From Dehalococcoidia bacterium (GTDB lineage Bacteria > Chloroflexota > Dehalococcoidia > GIF9 > AB-539-J10), in NCBI GenBank assembly GCA_030626915.1, contig DAOUTC010000083.1, positions 1 to 5,496 of the forward strand: 5,496 bases of DNA. Direction: 5' to 3'. The stretch's first letter is position 1. Each line of letters opens with the position of its first letter. Positions 1 through 5,496 of this stretch are shown in pieces. The position numbers and the translations under genes were made by a program. Below the pieces are notes generated by a model. That model saw only the letters and a list, made by a program, of their open reading frames with translations, was not told where the DNA came from and did not search any database.

Positions 1-655
1 GGTTCTCAACTTATTGGGCATAGAGCCCTTAGTGCATCCCGATGAGAAATGCTGCGGGCATGATGCTTTGTGGCTAGGAGATGTAGAAACATTCAAGAAA
101 TTAGCAGCGCATAACGCCTCTATTGTAAAGGAAAGCGGAGTAAAGAAAATTGTCTTCTTTTGTCCTGAGTGCTATCGCACCTTTAAATTGGATTATCCCA
201 ATTATGTCAAGCTAGATTGTGAGGTTATGCATATCTCCGAGCTTTTAGCTCAGAAGTTGGAAACAGAGGGCTTACGCTTTAAAGAGATAAGAAAGAAAGT
301 CACTTACCAAGACCCTTGCCGCTTAGGGAGGCATCTCGGGGTTTATGATGCTCCCAGGAAGGTGCTACAAGCTATCCCAGGAATAGAGTTCATAGAAATG
401 GAACATAATAGAGAAGAATCTGCCTGCTGTGGCACAAGCTGTTTTACCAATTGTGATTCATATTCCAAACAGGTAAGGGTGGAGAGGCTACTTGAAGCTA
501 AAGCCACAGGTGCAAAGACATTGATAACCTCTTGCCCCAAATGCCAAACTCATTTCAGATGCGCTATGACAAATAAGGGTGAGGAGAAGGGTTCTGACAT
601 AGAAATAGAGGTTATGGATTTGGTTAATCTGGTAGCAGATGCCATGGGAGGCTAA
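1..655 (+). CDS. CCG-domain iron-sulfur protein, HdrD/HdrB-like, 3' part (5' end outside window)
   Basis: This is the C-terminal part of a heterodisulfide-reductase-type catalytic iron-sulfur subunit. The reading frame is open from base 2 with no stop, so the gene begins upstream; the TTG at 14 is not a convincing start because homologous-looking residues precede it. Numbering from that TTG, two CCG domains are visible. The first lacks its leading Cys (lost upstream) but keeps CCGHD at 13-17 and CPEC at 50-53. The second is complete: C102 in DPCRLGRH, C138-C139-G140, and C174-x2-C177 in SCPKC. In HdrB, such motifs bind non-cubane [4Fe-4S] clusters that cleave the CoM-CoB disulfide. The sequence resembles HdrD/GlpC/DsrK-type proteins, which often carry an N-terminal ferredoxin domain, not visible here. 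No membrane segment is seen, so it is probably cytoplasmic. The true substrate is unknown; in a bacterium it is unlikely to be CoM-S-S-CoB. It ends 2 bp before the HdrA-like gene, which suggests a shared complex. Confidence 0.88.
   Translation, partial: VLNLLGIEPLVHPDEKCCGHDALWLGDVETFKKLAAHNASIVKESGVKKIVFFCPECYRTFKLDYPNYVKLDCEVMHISELLAQKLETEGLRFKEIRKKVTYQDPCRLGRHLGVYDAPRKVLQAIPGIEFIEMEHNREESACCGTSCFTNCDSYSKQVRVERLLEAKATGAKTLITSCPKCQTHFRCAMTNKGEEKGSDIEIEVMDLVNLVADAMGG
646..651 (+). promoter_or_regulatory. Ribosome binding site for the large HdrA-like gene
   Basis: GGGAGG lies inside the last codons of the upstream CCG-domain gene, six bases before the ATG at 658. With only two bases between the upstream stop (TAA 653-655) and this ATG, translation of the two genes is probably coupled. 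The site supports ATG 658 as the start, as does the flavin-binding glycine motif that begins at residue 14. Confidence 0.7.
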
Positions 656-657
656 GA

Positions 658-3393
658 ATGAATGGGGAAAATGGGCATAAATCAATCCTGGTAATCGGTG
701 GTGGCATTGCCGGTATTCAAGCCTCGCTCGATTTAGCTAATATGGGTTTTAAGGTTTATCTGGTGGAAAAGTCGCCTAGCATCGGGGGGAGAATGGCACA
801 GCTAGATAAGACCTTCCCCACCAATGATTGTGCCATGTGCATTCTCGCCCCTAAGATGATAGAAGCGAGCTCCCATTCTAATATAGACCTTTATACTTAT
901 TCCGAAGTGGAAGATATCTCCGGAGAGGTGGGTGAGTTCAAAGTCAAGATAAAAAGGAATTCACCTTTTGTTGATTGGAATAAATGCACCGGATGCGGTC
1001 TCTGCGAGGAGGGATGTCCTGTTATCCTGCCCAAGGAATTTGACCAAGGACTGGGGAAAAGAAAGGCTATCTTTATCCCCTTCCCTCAGGCTGTTCCCAA
1101 GAAATATACCATTGATAAGAGGGAAGAAAGACCTTGTAAAGCAGCTTGCATGGATGCTTGCCCTGTTCACACCAATGTTCTTGGTTATATCAAGCTTATT
1201 GCTGAGGGGGAGTTTCAAGAGGCTTATAAGCTTATCAGGGATACAAATCCTCTTCCAGCCTCCGTTGGCCGAGTTTGCTACGCTCCCTGTGAGGAAGCTT
1301 GTAATCGCCGGCAGCTTGATGAACCTATGGCTATCTGCGACCTAAAGAGATTTGCTGCCGACCAGGTGAATATCCAAGAGCCTGAAGCTCCGACTGTTAC
1401 CAAAACGGATAAAAAAGTAGCCATTGTAGGCTCAGGCCCTGCAGGTCTCGCCGCTGCTAATGACCTTGCTCTAAAAGGACATAATGTAACCATCTTTGAG
1501 GCTCTTCCCGAACCAGGAGGAATGCTCCGTGTCGGCATCCCTGAATATCGCCTTCCCAAGGAGATTTTGCGCCAAGAGATAGGTTACATCCAGAAGCTTG
1601 GTGTAGAGATAAGAACAGGGGTTCAGGTCGGCAAAGATATTACCCTGGAGGAATTAAGGGAAAACTATGATGCCCTTTTTATCGCTACCGGAGCCCATGG
1701 TGGAATGAGACTCAGGGTAGAGGGGGAAGACCTTCCTGGGGTGATGGAGGGGATAAGATTCCTGCGAGCGGTAAACCTTGGTGAGAAGATAGAGGTAGGG
1801 AAGAAGACAGCAGTGATTGGCGGAGGGAATACGGCTGTTGACTGTGCTAGAACAGCAAAACGCCTTGGAGCAGAAGAGGTAAAAATAGTGTATCGCCGTT
1901 CCCGAAGTGAGATGCCGGCTTCTGCAGAAGAAGTGGCTGCAGTGGAGGAAGAAGGGATAGGGATTGAATTCCTGACCACTCCAACTCGCTTCTTTCCCGA
2001 AAACGGAAGACTCTCTAAGATAGAGTGCATAAGGATGAAGCTCGGAGAGCCTGATGCCAGTGGTCGTCCTAGACCTATCCCTATCGAAGGCTCAGAGTTT
2101 ACTACTTCAGTAGATACGGTGATTGCTGCCTTAGGCCAAGTTTCGGAAACGGAATTCGTTAAGGAGCTTGGAATCTCGCTCACAAGGCGTGGCATGATAG
2201 AAATTGACCCTAAGACTCAAGCGACTAACATTGCGGGAGTCTTCGCCGGAGGCGACGTAGTTACTGGGCCTGCTTTCGTAATCGATGCTATAGCAGCAGG
2301 TAAGAAGGCAGCTCTCTCTATAGAACGATACTTGAAAGGAGAGCCTCTTGTGGTTGAAGAAGAGGAAAGGGAACCGGAGAAGCTCTCCCCTGAGGAAGTA
2401 GAGGACAGGAAAAGATGCTTCCCTTCCCAAAAACGCATAAAGATGAGCAAGGTGTCTATTAAGGAGAGAATCAAAGACTTTCGTGAGGTGGCTTTAGGTT
2501 ATACCTCGGAGGAAGCCGCAGAAGAAGCTTCACGCTGCCTTGCAGGACAAATAGAAGGGTGCATCGAATGTCATGAATGTGAGAAGCGTTGCGAGGCAAA
2601 AGCTATAGCCTACACGATGACGGATGAAGACATTGAAGTCAATGTAGGGACAATAATCCTAGCTACGGGCCTTGACCTATACGATGTCTCACCGCTAACA
2701 GAATATGGCTATGGAAAGATAAAAAATGTCATTACCGCCTTAGAATATGAAAGGCTAACTGCAGCCTCAGGACCTACCTTTGGCGAACTCAGGCGCCCTT
2801 CAGATGGAAAGACCCCTTACAATATAGCCTTCATTCAATGCGTTGGCTCCCGTGATTTCAGGTACAAAGCTTATTGCTCCAGCGTCTGCTGTATGCATGC
2901 TACCAAAGAGGCAATGCTGGCCTACGAACATCACCCAAGGACAAAATCCACCATTTTCTATATGGACTTAAGAGCTGTAGGCAAAAGGTTCCAAGAATAT
3001 ATTATAAGGGCAAAAGAAGAGTACAACGTGACATATATCAGGAGTCGTCCCGGTAAAATTGAGGTCAACTCTGAAAACCAAAATCCAATTGTGTGGTTTG
3101 AGGATACTATTAGCGGCGAAACAAAGAATATAGAAGTAGATTTAGTAGTTCTTTGTCAGGCGATGATTCCCTCCCGAGGCAGCAAGGAATTGGCAGAGAT
3201 ACTAGGCATAGAGCTAAATGAATATGGCTTTGTAAAGGTTCCTGATAAGTTATCCCATCCTGTAGATACTACCAGACCTGGAATATTTGCCTGCGGCTAT
3301 GTTCATAGCCCCAGAGATATTCCAGACTCTGTAGTGCAAGGGTCGGGGGCAGCAGCTAGAGTAGTTGAAGTTATAGCAGGGAGCAGCCCATGA
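658..3393 (+). CDS. HdrA-like flavoprotein with nested GltD/NfnB-like NAD(P)H oxidoreductase module
   Basis: A 911-residue electron-transfer flavoprotein, probably cytoplasmic. Domains in order: HdrA-type FAD fold (GGGIAG 14-19, E37, GGRMAQLDKTFPTNDC 43-58); first half of a ferredoxin domain (C110, C113, C116, C120); GltD/NfnB-like iron-sulfur domain (C160, C164, C168, C207, C211, C215); GltD FAD fold (GSGPAG 258-263, closing GGD 531-533); NAD(P)H-binding fold (GGGNTA 388-393, YRRSRSEMP 412-420); acidic linker about 565-590; second ferredoxin half (C635, C638, C641, C645); HdrA cluster motif C728, C740, C744, C745 with K750; and a closing FAD motif SPRDIPDSV. Methanogen HdrA proteins are about 650 residues. 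This one lacks both their N-terminal CHCG domain and their C-terminal ferredoxin, and gains about 430 residues of GltD. Its likely role is to move electrons between NAD(P)H, ferredoxin and the CCG protein, possibly by flavin-based bifurcation (inferred). It overlaps the next HdrA-like gene by 4 bp. Simple annotation as HdrA or as glutamate synthase small subunit would each be half right. Confidence 0.93.
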   Translation: MNGENGHKSILVIGGGIAGIQASLDLANMGFKVYLVEKSPSIGGRMAQLDKTFPTNDCAMCILAPKMIEASSHSNIDLYTYSEVEDISGEVGEFKVKIKRNSPFVDWNKCTGCGLCEEGCPVILPKEFDQGLGKRKAIFIPFPQAVPKKYTIDKREERPCKAACMDACPVHTNVLGYIKLIAEGEFQEAYKLIRDTNPLPASVGRVCYAPCEEACNRRQLDEPMAICDLKRFAADQVNIQEPEAPTVTKTDKKVAIVGSGPAGLAAANDLALKGHNVTIFEALPEPGGMLRVGIPEYRLPKEILRQEIGYIQKLGVEIRTGVQVGKDITLEELRENYDALFIATGAHGGMRLRVEGEDLPGVMEGIRFLRAVNLGEKIEVGKKTAVIGGGNTAVDCARTAKRLGAEEVKIVYRRSRSEMPASAEEVAAVEEEGIGIEFLTTPTRFFPENGRLSKIECIRMKLGEPDASGRPRPIPIEGSEFTTSVDTVIAALGQVSETEFVKELGISLTRRGMIEIDPKTQATNIAGVFAGGDVVTGPAFVIDAIAAGKKAALSIERYLKGEPLVVEEEEREPEKLSPEEVEDRKRCFPSQKRIKMSKVSIKERIKDFREVALGYTSEEAAEEASRCLAGQIEGCIECHECEKRCEAKAIAYTMTDEDIEVNVGTIILATGLDLYDVSPLTEYGYGKIKNVITALEYERLTAASGPTFGELRRPSDGKTPYNIAFIQCVGSRDFRYKAYCSSVCCMHATKEAMLAYEHHPRTKSTIFYMDLRAVGKRFQEYIIRAKEEYNVTYIRSRPGKIEVNSENQNPIVWFEDTISGETKNIEVDLVVLCQAMIPSRGSKELAEILGIELNEYGFVKVPDKLSHPVDTTRPGIFACGYVHSPRDIPDSVVQGSGAAARVVEVIAGSSP
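3378..3383 (+). promoter_or_regulatory. Ribosome binding site for the compact HdrA-like gene
   Basis: AGGGAG lies within the 3' end of the upstream gene, six bases before the ATG at 3390 and nine before a second in-frame ATG at 3393. Both starts are plausible and differ by one methionine. The ATG at 3390 overlaps the upstream TGA (ATGA), a typical layout for translational coupling and for subunits made in matched amounts. Confidence 0.65.
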
Positions 3394-5072
3394 TGGAAGA
3401 ACCTCGTATCGGAGTTTTCGTCTGCCATTGCGGCATAAATATTGGAGCATATGTGGATGTGCCGCAGGTAGTGGAATATATTAAAGGGCTCCCTAATGTG
3501 GTGCATGCCGAGCGCAATCTATTTACCTGTTCTGCGGAAGGAATCTCAGCGATAAAGAAAGCAATACCAGAGCATAACTTGAATCGGGTTATAGTAGCTT
3601 CCTGCACTCCTAGAACCCATGAGCCCCTCTTCAGAGCCGCCTGTGAGGAAGCTGGCTTGAATAAATATCTCTTCGAGTTTGTCAACATAAGAGATCAGTG
3701 TTCTTGGGTGCATATGCGTGAGCCGGAGAAGGCCACGGAAAAGACTAAAGACCTCATCAGGATGGGAGTAGCCAAGGCAAGGCTTCTGGAGCCCCTGGAG
3801 GAGATCGAGATACAGGTGAGCCCATCATGTTTAGTCATGGGTGGAGGTATAGTCGGAATGAGTGCCTCCTTAAATCTGGCAAAGCAAGGTTTCGAGGTTC
3901 ATCTAGTGGAAAGAGGGGAAGAGTTTGGCGGCACTTTGCTAGAAATCTATAAACTCTTTCCTACCAACGAAGAGGCTAGCAAATTAGTAGAGCCAATTGT
4001 CCAAAAGGTGAGGTGCCACCCTAAAATCAAAACTTACCTCTCTACCAAGGTAAAGGATGTGAGCGGGTTTATAGGGAACTTCGATGTTACCCTAGACCAG
4101 AACGGGAAGGAGAGCAACATTAAAGTCGGTACCATTATTGTTGCCATTGGCGCTGCGGAACTAAAGCCAGTAGGTCAGTATGGCTATGGCAAACTTCCCA
4201 ATGTTATCACCCAGCTTGAGCTAGAACAAAAAATGAAGAGAGGAGAGCTCGATGGGCAAAATGTGGCGATGATCAACTGCGTAGGAGCAAGAGTTCCTGA
4301 GCGAACATATTGCAGCAGATTCTGCTGCATGACAGCAATTAAGAATGCTACCTTAATTAAGGAAAGTAATCCTAAGGCGAAAGTCTGGCTCCTCCACCGC
4401 GATTTAATGGCTTATGGAATAGACTTCGAAAATTACTATCGAAAATCCATGGAGCAAGGTGTTAGATTTATAAGATATGATTTGGAAAAGCCACCCCAAG
4501 TCGTCGGGAATGGAAGGGCCGAAAAGGTAAAGGTATGGCATCAGTTAATAGCCAGGGAAATAGAGCTTCCCGTGGATATGGTGGTGCTCACCACTCCCCT
4601 AATTCCCCAAGCCAACAACGAGGAAATCTCTAAGATGCTTAAAGTCCCTTTGAGCGAGCAAGGCTTCTTTCTCGAGGCACATCTCAAGTTGATGCCAGTG
4701 GAATTTGCCACCGATGGCATCTACCTTTGTGGCTCTGCCAGGTGGCCAACGGATATAACAGAAGGCATTTCCCAAGCTTACGCTGCTGCCGGAAAAGCAG
4801 CAGTTCCCATGAGAGCAGGCTACGTCAAACCTGAAGCAATAACTGCTGTGGTTAATGAAGATAAATGCTCGGGCTGCGGGGTTTGTGAACCTTTATGTCC
4901 TTATAAAGCTGTGGAACTCCAGAGCAAAGATGATAAAAAGGTCGCCCATTCTATTACTGCTCTATGTAAAGGCTGTGGCACCTGTGGTGCTGCTTGTCCT
5001 TCTGGGGCTATCACTATGAACCATTTCAGAGATGTGGAGATTATGGCGCAAATAGAAGCTCTATTCGAGTAA
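3390..5072 (+). CDS. hdrA: Compact HdrA-like FAD/iron-sulfur subunit
   Basis: A 560-residue HdrA-type flavoprotein, probably cytoplasmic. Residues 1-135 form the HdrA N-terminal domain, with CHCG at 12-15, C47, SCTPRTHEP at 71-79 and C104 in the IRDQCSWVH motif. The FAD fold follows: GGGIVG 151-156, E174, GGTLLEIYKLFPTNE 180-194. The in-core cluster motif is C297, C308, C312, C313, followed by K318, the position matching the lysine near the flavin in methanogen HdrA. A closing flavin motif WPTDITEG and a C-terminal two-cluster ferredoxin follow (C493, C496, C499, C503; C526, C529, C532, C536), ending in the family tail VEIMAQIEALF. It is shorter than usual HdrA (about 650) because the ferredoxin insertion expected near residues 230-245 is absent and the NDCxxC stretch after the flavin loop is replaced. 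It probably partners the preceding HdrA-like protein and relays electrons to or from ferredoxin or other subunits (inferred). The symbol names the family, not a proven methanogen-type function. Confidence 0.9.
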   Translation: MMEEPRIGVFVCHCGINIGAYVDVPQVVEYIKGLPNVVHAERNLFTCSAEGISAIKKAIPEHNLNRVIVASCTPRTHEPLFRAACEEAGLNKYLFEFVNIRDQCSWVHMREPEKATEKTKDLIRMGVAKARLLEPLEEIEIQVSPSCLVMGGGIVGMSASLNLAKQGFEVHLVERGEEFGGTLLEIYKLFPTNEEASKLVEPIVQKVRCHPKIKTYLSTKVKDVSGFIGNFDVTLDQNGKESNIKVGTIIVAIGAAELKPVGQYGYGKLPNVITQLELEQKMKRGELDGQNVAMINCVGARVPERTYCSRFCCMTAIKNATLIKESNPKAKVWLLHRDLMAYGIDFENYYRKSMEQGVRFIRYDLEKPPQVVGNGRAEKVKVWHQLIAREIELPVDMVVLTTPLIPQANNEEISKMLKVPLSEQGFFLEAHLKLMPVEFATDGIYLCGSARWPTDITEGISQAYAAAGKAAVPMRAGYVKPEAITAVVNEDKCSGCGVCEPLCPYKAVELQSKDDKKVAHSITALCKGCGTCGAACPSGAITMNHFRDVEIMAQIEALFE

Positions 5073-5082
5073 TATAAATTAA

Positions 5083-5088
5083 AGGAGA
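5083..5088 (+). promoter_or_regulatory. Ribosome binding site for the FNT transporter gene
   Basis: AGGAGA lies in the A/T-rich 26-bp gap between the HdrA-like stop (TAA 5070-5072) and the ATG at 5099, ten bases upstream of that ATG. The gap has no room or symmetry for a terminator, so the transporter gene is probably read from the same transcript as the Hdr genes. Confidence 0.7.
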
Positions 5089-5098
5089 TTAATAAAAA

Positions 5099-5496
5099 AT
5101 GCCTTTTAATTCACCGCAAAAGATGACTCTACTGGCGGGAAACGCGGGAGCCTATAAGGCGAAATTGCCAGCATCCCAGCTGCTTCTCCGCGGATTTATG
5201 GCTGGTGCTTACATCGCCATGGGGGCAGCATTATGTACTGTGTGTAGCACCGGTTTTGCCGGTGGTGCTAAGAGTTTAGTTGGTGGCGCAGTTTTCCCTG
5301 TAGGACTGATTGCCATTGTGTTGACAGGAGCCGAGTTATTTACTGGGGACTGCATGCTGGTTCCCATGGCAGCATTAAGAAGACAAGCTAACTGGAAGAG
5401 CGTCTTTAAAGTTTGGGGCTGGGTTTACCTGGGCAATCTAATAGGGTCGGTATTTTATGCCTATTTAATGGCTGTAGGACCATTTGTCACTGGCAC
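5099..5496 (+). CDS. Formate/nitrite transporter (FNT) family channel, 5' part (3' end outside window)
   Basis: The first 132 codons are open to the right edge; FNT proteins are usually about 260-290 residues, so roughly half is present. FNT channels are inner-membrane pentamers passing formate, nitrite or hydrosulfide. Visible features are a polar N-terminus, a first hydrophobic helix at about 31-53 (GFMAGAYIAMGAAL), a second at about 61-83 ending in LTGAELFTG (75-83), which fits the family signature after the second helix, and a third at about 105-126 (VWGWVYLGNLIGSVFYAYL). The predicted cytoplasmic loop RRQANWKS at 94-101 also suits the family. The residues best for judging substrate, including the pore histidine of the fifth helix, lie beyond the window, so formate, nitrite and HS- cannot be told apart. 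It follows the Hdr genes by 26 bp with its own Shine-Dalgarno, suggesting that its anion is a substrate or product of that pathway; formate is a reasonable guess only. Confidence 0.9.
   Translation, partial: MPFNSPQKMTLLAGNAGAYKAKLPASQLLLRGFMAGAYIAMGAALCTVCSTGFAGGAKSLVGGAVFPVGLIAIVLTGAELFTGDCMLVPMAALRRQANWKSVFKVWGWVYLGNLIGSVFYAYLMAVGPFVTG

Noticed and set aside
14..16. TTG at 14 as the true start of the first gene
   Set aside because: The frame is open to the left edge and the protein would lack the first Cys of the first CCG domain; the gene is better explained as cut by the window.
968..1345. A 125-codon plus-strand ORF in another frame of the large HdrA-like gene
   Set aside because: It lies wholly inside the strongly supported flavoprotein frame, its product shows no domain, and it has no convincing Shine-Dalgarno.
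1665..2195. A 176-codon minus-strand ORF opposite the GltD module
   Set aside because: Serine-, proline- and arginine-rich translation typical of an antisense shadow; the opposite strand carries conserved FAD and NAD(P)H motifs throughout.
1120..2430. The GltD module as an assembly chimera or frameshift joining two genes
   Set aside because: The frame is continuous through both junctions and HdrA motifs resume in correct order afterwards; the module sits at a loop inside a known domain, which fits true fusion better than a random join.
3391..3393. In-frame TGA at the end of the large HdrA gene as a selenocysteine codon
   Set aside because: The family-type C-terminus (SPRDIPDSV followed by GAAARVVEVI) is complete just before it, the next gene starts at the same place in another frame, and no stem-loop is evident nearby.
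3371..3688. A 105-codon minus-strand ORF over the junction of the two HdrA genes
   Set aside because: Opposes the conserved N-terminal domain of the compact HdrA; no recognisable motif or start signal.
5073..5098. Terminator or promoter between the compact HdrA gene and the FNT gene
   Set aside because: Only 26 A/T-rich bases, no inverted repeat with a T-run, and the space is taken by a Shine-Dalgarno sequence.

Overview
The window is a gene-dense, single-strand segment (all four genes on +) from a strictly anaerobic prokaryote. It carries an electron-transfer operon of the heterodisulfide reductase (Hdr) type. From left to right it holds: the C-terminal part of a CCG-domain iron-sulfur protein (HdrD/HdrB-like, cut by the left edge); a 911-residue HdrA-like flavoprotein with a complete GltD/NfnB-like NAD(P)H-flavin module nested inside it; a second, compact 560-residue HdrA-like flavoprotein; and the first 132 codons of a formate/nitrite transporter (FNT) family channel, cut by the right edge.

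The genes are packed tightly: a 2-bp gap, then a 4-bp ATGA overlap, then a 26-bp gap. Each internal start has a purine-rich Shine-Dalgarno sequence. No promoter, terminator, RNA gene, repeat array or mobile element is visible, so the window looks like the interior of one transcription unit. Base composition looks mid-range (roughly mid-40s % GC by eye), with frequent AGA/AGG arginine and ATA isoleucine codons. The gene set fits anaerobic bacteria that use Hdr-like complexes without methanogenesis (for example Chloroflexota, clostridial acetogens, sulfate reducers and syntrophs). An archaeal source is not excluded, and no marker here fixes the phylum.

Inferred working model: NAD(P)H is oxidised at the GltD-like module of the large HdrA. 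Electrons pass through its iron-sulfur clusters and the two HdrA-type flavins, with ferredoxin as a possible second donor or acceptor. They reach the CCG-domain protein, which would reduce a disulfide or another unidentified substrate at a non-cubane-type cluster. The FNT gene suggests that a small monovalent anion (formate, nitrite or hydrosulfide) is a substrate or product of the pathway. No HdrC, MvhD, hydrogenase or formate dehydrogenase gene is visible in the window.

The main points of interest are architectural. The GltD module splits the two cysteine motifs of one HdrA ferredoxin domain. An NfnB-like 'preamble' segment lies after that module instead of before it. The two HdrA paralogues have also lost complementary domains, so together they contain about one full HdrA set plus an extra flavin core.
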